Shown: positions 9,112 to 17,800 of the stretch, one piece after another
Numbering within the stretch: position 1 is the stretch's first letter
How the letters are laid out: the number at the start of each line of letters is the position of its first letter
Made by a program: the position numbers and the translations under genes
Notes under the pieces: model-generated
The model's input: only the letters and a program-made list of their open reading frames with translations
Told to the model about the DNA's origin: nothing
Database searches by the model: none
Source: Gillisella vitis
Lineage (GTDB): Bacteria; Pseudomonadota; Alphaproteobacteria; Rhizobiales; Rhizobiaceae
DNA length: 64,000 bases
Reading direction: 5' to 3'
NCBI RefSeq assembly: GCF_001541345.2
Contig: NZ_LMVL02000002.1
Span: forward strand, 496,001-560,000

Positions 9112-9801
9112 ATGGAACGCCAAACAGGACAATTGGCAAGTGACGGAGACCGCGACGCAGGCTTCAGTTTGATTGAAGTTCTTATCGCTCTCGTCCTTAT
9201 CGCAATGATGACTTCGATCTTGACGTCAGCCATCGGCCAACTTCGAAAAATCGGTGAGGTTAATCAGAAGCTGGTATTGCAGCAGGAAGCAGACACACTT
9301 GCTGATCAAATCGTTTTCGACCTACAAACGCCGTTCCGTAGGCCTTTGCTTGTCGCAACGAGCGCTGGAAAGCAAGTTGTTTTTCGCGGATCTGGTGATG
9401 CAATCGAGTTTGTCGCAGCCGTCCGGACCGGCTTCAAAAGCCTTGGAGTTCGGCAGGTGAGGTACGATATCATCGACAACGGTGGACGGCTTTCTTTGCG
9501 GCGAAGGTTGATGCCCTACCGTCCCGTAGTAGGAAGCGAGGCCAGCGACGTGGTTTCAACTCATATTGATATGATTCAGTTTCAATACCTTGGCGACAAA
9601 GAAACTGTTTGGCGAACGAACTGGGATGCTGCGAACCAACTTCCTGCAGGCTTGCGGTTTAGTTTGATCCTTGAGGAAGAGAAGATCAAAGCTGCGGCAA
9701 CACGGCAAATTTGGTTGCCCCATGTCTCTCTCTCCATGATTTTGCCAGATCTAGATCACTGTGGATTGCAGACAGTGTTTTATTCGTCTTATTGTCAATA
9801 A
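9112..9801 (+). CDS. gspJ: Minor pseudopilin GspJ
   Basis: This 229-residue pseudopilin carries the motif GFSLIEVLIALVLIAMM near residue 19. The larger C-terminal domain with VRYDI, LSLRRRL and a late LRFSLIL strand resembles GspJ/PulJ. It is the last gene of the visible T2SS operon and starts immediately after the gspI stop. No convincing hairpin terminator is seen in the 116 bp that follow. Confidence 0.88.
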   Translation: MERQTGQLASDGDRDAGFSLIEVLIALVLIAMMTSILTSAIGQLRKIGEVNQKLVLQQEADTLADQIVFDLQTPFRRPLLVATSAGKQVVFRGSGDAIEFVAAVRTGFKSLGVRQVRYDIIDNGGRLSLRRRLMPYRPVVGSEASDVVSTHIDMIQFQYLGDKETVWRTNWDAANQLPAGLRFSLILEEEKIKAAATRQIWLPHVSLSMILPDLDHCGLQTVFYSSYCQ

Positions 9802-9917
9802 AGGTCCATGAGGTCGTTTGTCCTTCCCTCTTATGGTCCTGGGTCGGTGCGTGCGCGTGACAACGAAACCATCAATGACGCGCGCTGCGTCACAAACTTC
9901 GGGTCGAGGCTCAAATA

Positions 9918-10835
9918 GTGATTAAGCCCATTTCGATTGCTTTAGCCTCATTTTTGATAATGACGGCGCATTCTGTCGCCGAAGACAGCCCTATCCATCT
10001 CGTGCCACTGCCAAATGCACATATCTCCTTTCTTGAGGCAAAGCTCCGCATCGATAACGACATAGCACCGCAGGACGTCGATGCAGCTCACGAGGTAAAA
10101 AAGATCGCTCAAATCGTGCGTGGCATGGCTGGCGAAGACGCAACATCAACTCAGAAGCTAACGGCGTTGAAAAAATATTTGTATGAAAGCGGTTCCTGGA
10201 ACGATTTCCGCCCATACGAATACGATCAGAGCGATCCACTCGGGCGCAACCTCCGTAACCAACTCCTCTCCACCTATCTCACTACCCGCCGCGGTAATTG
10301 CGTGACAATGCCATTGCTGATGCTGTTTGCAGGTCAGGAAATCGGCTTGAAGATGACTCTGGCCGAAGCACCATCCCACATGTTGATCAAATATACGGAT
10401 GATGATGGCAGGACATGGAATCTGGAGGCCACAAGTGGTGGCGGATTTACGCGCGATGTTTGGTACCGACAGAAATTATCTATGTCGGATGCAGCGATTG
10501 CCCATGGTGTATATCTGCGAGCGCTCGATCACGATGAAGCTGTGGCTTTGATTTCATCGACGCTACTTGAATACATGATGGAACAAAAATCCTATGAGGA
10601 GGCGATCGTCATTGCGGATGACCTACTGCAACTTCATCCCAAGTTTGTGTTCGCTCTTGTCATGAGAGGTAGTGCTTATGCGGGTCTTCTACGCCGGGAA
10701 ACTGCTGGCCGTTATACGCAGATGGATCAGATTTCCGAGCCGGATCGTACCAAATTCGACACCTGGTACCAGCTTAACCAGGAGGCTTTTGCGAAGGCTG
10801 AAGCATTAGGTTGGACGCCTGAAGACGGTAAATGA
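9918..10835 (+). CDS. Secreted transglutaminase-like (SirB1/Transglut_core2) protein with TPR-like tail
   Basis: This 305-residue protein has an N-terminal signal peptide (cleavage likely after HSVAE, about residue 22). The middle (about residues 60-170) matches the bacterial transglutaminase-like SirB1 fold: RRGNCVTMPLLML supplies the probable nucleophilic Cys, and SHMLIKY the His, with an acidic residue following in WNLEAT. The last 90 residues look like a TPR-type helical tail. The start is GTG with GAGG about 10 bases upstream. It lies 116 bp after gspJ on the same strand, so it may be read with the T2SS operon; whether it is a substrate or accessory factor is unknown. Confidence 0.7.
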   Translation: MIKPISIALASFLIMTAHSVAEDSPIHLVPLPNAHISFLEAKLRIDNDIAPQDVDAAHEVKKIAQIVRGMAGEDATSTQKLTALKKYLYESGSWNDFRPYEYDQSDPLGRNLRNQLLSTYLTTRRGNCVTMPLLMLFAGQEIGLKMTLAEAPSHMLIKYTDDDGRTWNLEATSGGGFTRDVWYRQKLSMSDAAIAHGVYLRALDHDEAVALISSTLLEYMMEQKSYEEAIVIADDLLQLHPKFVFALVMRGSAYAGLLRRETAGRYTQMDQISEPDRTKFDTWYQLNQEAFAKAEALGWTPEDGK

Positions 10836-10962
10836 CTGACGCAGGCGCTGTATATCGCTTTATGTTTTTATTAGAATTTAATATCGATGCAACGTAACTA
10901 CTCTAGAAAATTCAACTATTAATTTCAGGCTCCCTCTTTACATCTCCAAAATCCTGAATACA

Positions 10963-10970
10963 GGTTTACC
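10963..10970. repeat. Left 8-bp target duplication of the first IS66 element
   Basis: GGTTTACC lies immediately left of the IS66 terminus (GTAAGCG) and is repeated exactly at 13838-13845. Eight bases is the duplication length known for the IS66 family, so the element ends are fixed to the base. Confidence 0.92.
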
Positions 10971-10989
10971 GTAAGCGTCCGGTAACCGG

Positions 10990-11439
10990 TTAAACTCGGA
11001 CCCACATCTTCCGTAGCGTAGTTCCAAGGCAATCAGCGATCTGCTGGTCCTGTTCTTCTGATGTGTCGGCAATATTTGGATTTCGGGCCTCAATAGCGAA
11101 GCGGCCAAACGCGGCTGGCCAGAGGTACCGGAGATTGTTCAAGGATACGGTGGTGCCGCAGCAGGGAGCCTCCACAGTGAGGCTTGTAAACTCACTGGCG
11201 TAAGCTATGTCCATGGCATCTCCCCACCATTTCTCTGCATCAGCACCACAAGAACTGCATTCCACCCCCAACCAGTTTTGGCCGGGATCATAAAACGTGA
11301 CCTTGTCTTCGAAGATCGGCCCCACGTCGTCGGCCTCCGGCGCAATTGATTTCAGCAGGGAAATCGCCTTTCGTGCATCAGCTGGAGACGGTTGCCAGAG
11401 TGGATCGGTTGGAACGTAGCGCAGAATACTATCGGACAT
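10990..11439 (-). CDS. IS66 passenger: hypothetical Cys-rich protein
   Basis: This 149-residue protein lies inside the IS66 element, downstream of tnpC, whose 3' end it overlaps by 11 bp. It has a zinc-ribbon-like arrangement: CSSC near residue 58 and a CC pair near residue 93, with a conserved-looking WWGDAMD between them. No transposase motif is present. The ATG at 11439 follows AGGGAGCAAC, a good ribosome site on the minus strand; the frame is open another 66 bases upstream into tnpC. I recognise it only as a widespread uncharacterised protein type. It may be cargo rather than a transposition factor. Confidence 0.72.
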   Translation of the reverse strand: MSDSILRYVPTDPLWQPSPADARKAISLLKSIAPEADDVGPIFEDKVTFYDPGQNWLGVECSSCGADAEKWWGDAMDIAYASEFTSLTVEAPCCGTTVSLNNLRYLWPAAFGRFAIEARNPNIADTSEEQDQQIADCLGTTLRKMWVRV

Positions 11440-12979
11440 TGTTGCTCCCTTTATTGAGATTCCACGGCAATAGTTCATCGATCCTGTTGATCGGATGGTC
11501 GGCAATGCGGGTCAGGACCTCACGGAGATAGGCCTCCGGATCAAGACTGTTGAGCTTGGCAGTTTCGATCAGCGACAGGATCGCGGCGGCGCGTTCACCA
11601 CCTTTGTCCGATCCGGCAAACAGCCAGTTCTTTCTGCCGAGCGCGATTGGCCGGATGGCCCGTTCGGCGGCATTGTTGTCGATCTCAATGCTGCCGTCAT
11701 CAACGAAGCGCGAGAGGGATGCCCAGCGGGAAAGCGCGTAGCGGATCGCTTCTGCCGTCCCGGATTTGTGGGGCAGGCGCTTGAGATTGTCATCCAGCCA
11801 TAATCGCAAAGCTTCGATCCTGGGCTTGCTGGTTTGTTGCCGCGCAGCTTTGCGCATATCCGGCGGCTCGCTTCGAATGGCTTTCTCGATATCGTAGAGT
11901 TCGCCGATCCGGCGCAGGGCTTCCTCGGCAATCGGTGCCGGATTGGACGTGGTCAGATCGAAGAACTTGCGCCGCACATGTGCCCAGCAGGAGGCTTCCA
12001 GAATGGTCGGTGCTTCATCGGGCTTGCGTGGTAGATAGAGATCACGAAAGCCTGCATAGCCATCGGCATGCAACACGCCGGAGAACGCGGCCAGATGCTC
12101 TTTCGGATGCTGGCCCTTGCGATCCGGGCTGAAGAAGTAGCAGGTCGCAGGTGGCGTCTTGTCTCCCCAGGGGCGGACGTCGCGAACATAGGTCCACAAT
12201 CGCCCGGTTCTGGTCTTGCCCTTTCCTGGCTCCAGCACTGGAACCGGCGTGTCATCACCGTGAAGACGGTAGCCTGCAAACACATGATCCCGGAGCTTTG
12301 CAAGCAGCGGGTCCAGCAATTTGCTGGCCTTACCGATCCAGTCGGCCATGGTCGAACGGCTGAGATCGACGCCTTCCCGGCTGTAAATCTCAGACTGGCG
12401 ATAGAGCGGCAGGTGATCACAATATTTGGCGACCAGCACATGGGCAACGAGGCCCGGTCCCGGCTTGCCGCGCTCGATGGGCAGTGATGGCATCTCGGCC
12501 CTGACCTGCGTGTCGCAGCCCTTGCAGGTAAAGCGCGGCTGGACATGGCGCACGACGCGGAAAGAGGCCGGGACATAGTCCAGCACTTCACTGACCGTCT
12601 CGCCGCTGCGGATGAAGTCGGAGCCACCACAGACCGGGCATGAACAGGCCGCCTGATGTACGACATCATGGCGCGGCAGATGATCGGGCAATGGCTGGCG
12701 GCTTGGCCTGGCTTTCGCCGTGCCAGCATTCGACGCGGACAGCGGTAGCGTTATCTCCGCCTCCGTCGCCTCGATATCCTCCAGTGCCAATTCGAGTTGC
12801 TCGATAACCCGTTCGATCTTCTCCGAAGACGCACCGAACCGTGCCCGTTTGAGAACGGCGAGCTGCGCCTTCAGTTTGTCGATCAGGGTGTCGCGTTTGG
12901 CCAATTGCAGAGCCTGCGATGCGATGATGGCTCGCAACGCATCCACGTCATCCGGCAGGTTGGAATGGCTCTGTTCCAT
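11429..12979 (-). CDS. tnpC: IS66 family transposase TnpC
   Basis: This is a full-length (516 residues) DDE transposase of the IS66 family. An N-terminal leucine-zipper-like coiled coil (residues 10-75) precedes a zinc-finger-like CPVCGG...CKGC module (about 115-165). The catalytic region shows [21 protein letters not shown] and [10 protein letters not shown], which carry the three acidic residues. It belongs to the element at 10971-13837, downstream of tnpB on the same strand with a 66-bp gap. Confidence 0.95.
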   Translation of the reverse strand: MEQSHSNLPDDVDALRAIIASQALQLAKRDTLIDKLKAQLAVLKRARFGASSEKIERVIEQLELALEDIEATEAEITLPLSASNAGTAKARPSRQPLPDHLPRHDVVHQAACSCPVCGGSDFIRSGETVSEVLDYVPASFRVVRHVQPRFTCKGCDTQVRAEMPSLPIERGKPGPGLVAHVLVAKYCDHLPLYRQSEIYSREGVDLSRSTMADWIGKASKLLDPLLAKLRDHVFAGYRLHGDDTPVPVLEPGKGKTRTGRLWTYVRDVRPWGDKTPPATCYFFSPDRKGQHPKEHLAAFSGVLHADGYAGFRDLYLPRKPDEAPTILEASCWAHVRRKFFDLTTSNPAPIAEEALRRIGELYDIEKAIRSEPPDMRKAARQQTSKPRIEALRLWLDDNLKRLPHKSGTAEAIRYALSRWASLSRFVDDGSIEIDNNAAERAIRPIALGRKNWLFAGSDKGGERAAAILSLIETAKLNSLDPEAYLREVLTRIADHPINRIDELLPWNLNKGSNNVR

Positions 12980-13045
12980 GGCCGGATTTATAGCTGATTT
13001 GATGCCGGATCGCCATATATGTCGCTGTAAATGTTGCGCTTTATG

Positions 13046-13393
13046 TCATGCGACGCGTGTCGGGGCGGAGGTCCAGGCGGGTCGTCGCCAATCGATCCCT
13101 TCCCACAACATCGCCAATTGCGCTGCCGTCAGCCGCGCCGTGCCATCGGTTGCCGATGGCCAGGGAAAGCGGCCCTTCTCCAGAACCTTGTAATACAGAC
13201 AGAAGCCCTGTCCGTCCCAGAACAACAGCTTGATGCGATCACCCCGCCGTCCACGAAACGCGAACACCGAACCGTATGCAGGCTTCTGGCGTAATGACGA
13301 CTGCACCAGCGCCATCAGGCCATCGATCCCCTTGCGCATGTCGGTCGCGCCGCAGGCAAGATAGACCCGGACATTTGCGCCTGGCACCATCAT
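13046..13393 (-). CDS. tnpB: IS66 accessory protein TnpB (Orf2)
   Basis: This 115-residue protein carries the IS66 Orf2 pattern: the beginning VYLACGATDMRKGIDGL, then FRGRRGDRIKLLFWDGQG and a C-terminal LLWEGIDWRR-like end. It is needed with TnpA and TnpC for transposition in characterised IS66 elements. Its start overlaps the tnpA stop by four bases. Confidence 0.95.
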   Translation of the reverse strand: MMVPGANVRVYLACGATDMRKGIDGLMALVQSSLRQKPAYGSVFAFRGRRGDRIKLLFWDGQGFCLYYKVLEKGRFPWPSATDGTARLTAAQLAMLWEGIDWRRPAWTSAPTRVA

Positions 13394-13755
13394 GCCTCCT
13401 CCACCGAGCGGATCAGCGCCTTCAGCACGTCAGGTGCGATATCAGCCTCGACCTTCAAAACACGACCGCCCTTGCAGCCGATCTCGATCCGCATTGGCTT
13501 TACCGACCGCCTCAAAGCGGCAGGCTTGTCCGCCGCGCTCCGTGCGACTGGCAGGAACGACACCACCGGGTTGGTCTGGGCGGCCGCGAACTTCCTGCGC
13601 CAGCTGTAAATCTGCTGAGGATGGATATCATGCCGACGGGCGACATCGACGATCCTTGCGCCGTCGACGGCAACTCCTTCCAATATCGACAGCTTGTCGT
13701 CATCGGACCAGTCACGCCGACGCTTGACACCCGTCAAAATCTCCATACGGCCCAT
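13390..13755 (-). CDS. tnpA: IS66 accessory protein TnpA (helix-turn-helix)
   Basis: This 121-residue first gene of the IS66 element has a helix-turn-helix of the IS3/IS66 OrfA type near residues 14-55 (DDDKLSILEG, DVARRHDIHPQQIYSWRRKF), expected to bind the element ends. A second ATG nine bases downstream is also possible. The coding region begins about 80 bp inside the right terminus. Confidence 0.92.
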   Translation of the reverse strand: MGRMEILTGVKRRRDWSDDDKLSILEGVAVDGARIVDVARRHDIHPQQIYSWRRKFAAAQTNPVVSFLPVARSAADKPAALRRSVKPMRIEIGCKGGRVLKVEADIAPDVLKALIRSVEEA

Positions 13756-13837
13756 AGTTCATCCCTGATGACGGAATTAGGGACGTAACTTCAGGTGTTC
13801 GATGGAAATCTCAAAGGCAGGCTCACAGGACGCTTAC

Positions 13838-13845
13838 GGTTTACC
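13838..13845. repeat. Right 8-bp target duplication of the first IS66 element
   Basis: GGTTTACC directly follows the right IS66 end (..CGCTTAC) and is the partner of 10963-10970. Confidence 0.92.
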
Positions 13846-13906
13846 TGTCATTGCTGGGGATAGCGGTGACATTTGGGGTATTTAATATATTTCTATTTTA
13901 GTGTGG

Positions 13907-14160
13907 GAATTACCGGGACTAAACACCTGGATCGACTGGCACTACATCGTACCGGGAAAGCCGATGCAGAGCGGCTATACCGAGTCTTTTAACAGGCGTA
14001 TGCGTGACGAACTCTTGAACGAAAGCTTGTTCTTCCAGTCTGGATCATGCCCGCACCGTCATCGCCAAATGTGCCGGAGGTTACAACCGTTTCCGACGGC
14101 ACTCATCGCTCGGATATCAGATCCTGGCAGGCTATGTCGGGATCATCGCCGCGCGAGTTG
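13907..14160 (+). pseudogene. IS3-family OrfB C-terminal remnant
   Basis: The translation begins with WIDWHYIVPGKPMQSGYTESF and RMRDELLNESLFF, the part of IS3-family OrfB around the catalytic Glu. At about 14040 the frame shifts; the continuing match (HARTVIAKCAGGYNRF, then HSSLGYQ, GYVGIIAA) lies in another frame. The N-terminal half, including the first two catalytic Asp residues, is missing. This is a decayed piece just right of the IS66 insertion. Confidence 0.8.
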
Positions 14161-14445
14161 AAGGTTGCGCGCTTCGAGGTTGATGTCCCCTCAGCGGTGG
14201 AGTGGTCGCAGCGCTATCGCGCGACTGGATCGGTTCATGCCGGCAAAATAGCTGGCGACCGCAAACATATTCTGGAATTCTATGGTGGCTTCATTGTTGG
14301 GTGGTTCGATCAGAACCTGCATCTGACGCCGCATGGTCTAGAGGCTGAACTTGCGTCACGAAGCATTGCCGTCTCCCACAGCACGATTTGGGAATTCATC
14401 CACAGCGAGGGCATCTGCAGGAAAGCTAGCTATTCGAAGACGATG
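14161..14445 (+). pseudogene. IS630-family transposase N-terminal remnant
   Basis: The frame gives RFEVDVPSAVEWSQRYRATGSV followed by LHLTPHGLEAELASR and VSHSTIWEFIHSEGI, which resembles the double helix-turn-helix N-terminus of IS630-type transposases (usually 'SSAxRWxxRxRxTGS'). It breaks off before the catalytic domain and is fused to unrelated transposase sequence on both sides. Confidence 0.65.
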
Positions 14446-14499
14446 AGGGTCGACAATGGCAGGGGAGTGGTATCTCCGGTGATCCCGATCTGTGGTCCT

Positions 14500-14652
14500 A
14501 TGTCAATAATGTCACTCTGGACTTCTCGCGGCCTGGCAAGCCGACCGGGCTTCATCGAGGCCTTCAACAGCAAGCTGCGATCAGAGTGCCTGAACCTTCA
14601 CTGGTTCCTGCCCCTCGCATATCCCGGTGACGTAGCCAGCCAGCTATCGTGA
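14500..14652 (+). pseudogene. Second IS3-family OrfB C-terminal remnant
   Basis: Two adjoining frames together give LDFSRPGKPT and then GFIEAFNSKLRSECL with HWFLPLA, which is the end of an IS3-family OrfB (catalytic Glu in FIEAFNSKLR). A small deletion between the two blocks shifts the frame. It is distinct from the remnant at 13907. The rest of the interval to 14768 holds no gene I can support. Confidence 0.7.
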
Positions 14653-14768
14653 TCACAAAAACTCCAGTGTCCGGCGGTCCAGGCTATGGGTTCAGAGGAT
14701 AATAGGCCGGACTTTAATTCATTCTAACGGAATTCGCAGTGGCAGATCACTCTATGGGCCAACTCAAA

Positions 14769-14797
14769 TTGACCCCCTCTGACCTTTCTGGTTTAAA
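14769..14797 (+). promoter_or_regulatory. Candidate sigma70-type promoter before the giant glycosyltransferase gene
   Basis: TTGACC (14769-14774), a 17-bp spacer and TTTAAA (14792-14797) lie 63 bp before the chosen ATG. The TTGACCCC sequence resembles the inner part of IS21-like termini seen elsewhere in the window (for example at 36190-36200), so the -35 element may be donated by an insertion-sequence remnant. This is pattern matching only. Confidence 0.35.
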
Positions 14798-14860
14798 GGC
14801 ATACGCTTGATAGTAAGCTTTTTTCTTCAAACCAGCAGTCCTAAAAAGAGTGATCGCAGC

Positions 14861-17800
14861 ATGGGTGAATTATTTAAACGTGAATTTCCGAAGGGCAACC
14901 TGGACTTCACAGGGGAAAGGTTCACTTCTGCTGTCACGGGGCAGACAGCAATTGAGCATCTGCACCGCACGGTTATCGCCCGGAACTTTTGCAAGGGTAA
15001 AGCCGTATTGGATATCGCGTCCGGCGAAGGATATTGTTCCGCGATCCTAGCTCAGGTTGCGCAGAGTGTGACTGGTGTCGATATTTCCTCTGAGGCGGTT
15101 GATTATGCGAATCGTGAATACGCACGGGAGAACCTTGTTTATAAATGCGGTAGCGCCCTGGATATTCCTGTTGACGATCACTCGGTAGATGTTGTCGTCT
15201 CTTTTGAGACCATAGAACATTTCACCGGCCATCAGCGTTTTCTTGATGAGATCAAGAGGGTCCTCAAGCCGGGAGGTCTCCTGATAGTCTCAACGCCGGA
15301 TCAGGCCGTTTACTCGCCTGAGAGCGAGCCGGCAAATCCCTATCACGTTCATGAAATGTCGCGTACTGAATTCGTTGACCTTGTATCAGGGTCATTTGCA
15401 CATTTGGCCCTGTTGGGACAGCGCACTTTGATAGGGTCAATTGTAGCTCTAGATGAAGTCAACCTAGCAGACGCAGGACGCACTTTTTACACTTATGACC
15501 AGCGCCCAGGCAATGCTTTCGAACGATCAAAGGGCTTGGCGAGAGCCAAATATCTCATTGCGCTTGCGTCGGACGATCCCATCAAACTCCTTGACATTGA
15601 AGAAAGCGTATTCGTTTCGACTAGTGAGATCGATCGGGCGTTGAATGCATGTGTGGATGTGAGAAAGGAATTGGCGGATGCCAAAACGGCACTTGCCGAA
15701 AGTCTTGGATCAGAGGCACGGTGGCGTGTGGACATTGAGACTATTGCAGGGAGGCTTGAAGCAAGTAAGGTCGAAAATGCCAACCTGACCAACAATTTAA
15801 AGCGTGTCGAAGGTGAATTGAGTCACCAGTTACAGAATGTTGTTCCCGCACTTGAGGCGGCGGTTGCTGACCAACGTCAAGATGCTGGTAAATTAAGTCT
15901 ATATTTGCGGGAGTTAGAAGAGCAAGTTCAGTATCTAAAAAACTCCTTGGAACTGACGAGTCAGCAAAGAGACGCCATAATTTCTGAAAAAATAGAGCTC
16001 GAGAAAATCGTTACTGAGATAGAATTCTTCCAAAATAGCATAGAACAGTTGGAGGAAAATTATAGAATTAATAGTGAGAATATCCGTCAAGAACATCAAA
16101 AAAAGGAGGATGATTATAAAAGGCAGCTTACCGAGTTGGAGTGCTGTCTACATGTTGAGCGCGAAAGGCTTTCTAAGCTAGCAGTCGATTACGATAAACT
16201 TAAAGTGGAATTTCACGCCTTGAAGCGGCGTGAGGCTGACATTGCTCTTTTTGACTGTATGGCGGCGGGCGCACCTGGAGATGCCAGACTTGTGGAGATG
16301 ACCGCTAGGTTGTTAAACGTCCCACAAAATTCTGGAAGCGCCCTCACTTTAGAAAGTAATTGCCGTATAGGGGTCATTGTAAAGCCCGATGCGTCTGAAC
16401 GCTGGGAAGAATACGCGCGAGCGCTCCACCGAAATGCACGGTATCAAGCGGCACTTGGAGCTTGGAATCGTGCGGTTTTCCTGGCCCCTGCCAGCGCGTC
16501 CGCTCTTAGTGGTCTATCTGGTACGCTTAAGGCTCTCGGAAATCTCGAAGAAGCCAAGATCATGGCTATGAAGGCCTTTGCCCTCAATCCTGCTTCTCCA
16601 GCAATTGAGAAACAATTGGATGACGAGGATATTGATCTGGTTGGAAAGGCAGATATCGTATTAAATTCAGATCAGCCGTCATCGCACTTTAATATGAAGG
16701 AAGCTCCGAAGGGTATTCGTCCGTTTGTCATAACGCAACTTGCAAAAAAAGCAGAGAGAAATGGGCGCAACAAAATTGCCGCGAAGTATTATAGCGAGCT
16801 TGCCCTTTTATATTCCAAAGACGTTGAGGCGCTTATTCGCCACGGTGATGCGGTCGCGAGAAATAGAGGGCTGCGGGCAGCTTCGACCTTTTATCTTCAG
16901 GCTTGCGCAATAGCACCGGAACTTCCCTTGGCGCGGCGGCGAGCGCTTGACGTCAAGCACGAGAATTTCGGTTTCAAGCCTTATATAAAGGCGGGCATTG
17001 TTCGGGACGATGACGGCGTATTTACGAGTGTATCTGATGATCCTCAATTGATTTTTGATCCCGATCATCGAATTTTACCATCCGGACCCACACTTTTTTC
17101 TTTTTCTATTCAAGTGTTGTCTCAGGAAATACGTCCTGTCGTCTACGTTTGGCATGGGGAAAATGGTGAAGAGGTGTCGGCATTTACGTTGCCCGTAATG
17201 AGAGGGGACGTAAACCTGGATATCCTTATTCCCCTTCCTGACCATATAACAGGAATTCGTTTTGACCCGGATGCGTCTGTCGGAGCCAAATTTTTAATTG
17301 GAAGAATGGGTTGGCTTTCAGGCCCGTCGTTGGAAGGGCGTTTCTTTAAGCTCGCCCCCCCTAGCTACTGCTTTATGGGTGACGGAAATCCAAGTCAGCA
17401 GGAAGTAGCTCCTCCTCAATCAGAGCGCATCTTAACGGCCACTCCGAAAAACGACCTGCAGTCCGTGAGAGACAGTTTTTGGATTAGTACAGATATAGAT
17501 CCGCAATTTGACCTTGGTCACAAATCGGAACTTCCATCTGGCTGGGTTTGGCTTGATTTGGAAATGTCTGCTGTGAACCGCCAAATCGATCCGATACTTT
17601 ATATTTGGACTGAGGGCGAGATTGTTGAAATTCCCGTGCCGCTGTCGATCTGCGATGGCGGGTCGGCTGTGTTGGTGCACCTTCCGAATAATATAAGCCA
17701 GATGCGACTTGATCCAACGTTTCATAGCGGTATCGAATTTAGGCTCGGTAAGCTTTCGTGGCGTGAATTTCAGCGTAGTTCAGCAGTTTTTCTGCCTCTG

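Larger units (their letters stand above)
10971..13837. mobile_element. Complete IS66-family insertion sequence with a passenger gene
   Basis: This 2867-bp element is bounded by terminal inverted repeats beginning GTAAGCGTCC and by an identical 8-bp direct repeat on each side. It encodes tnpA, tnpB and tnpC on the minus strand in the usual order and with ATGA coupling of A to B. Between tnpC and the left terminus it also carries an extra 149-residue gene. All reading frames are intact and the target duplication is perfect, so the insertion looks recent and the copy may be active. It landed in an A+T-rich intergenic stretch after the transglutaminase-like gene, with no gene visibly broken. Confidence 0.93.
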
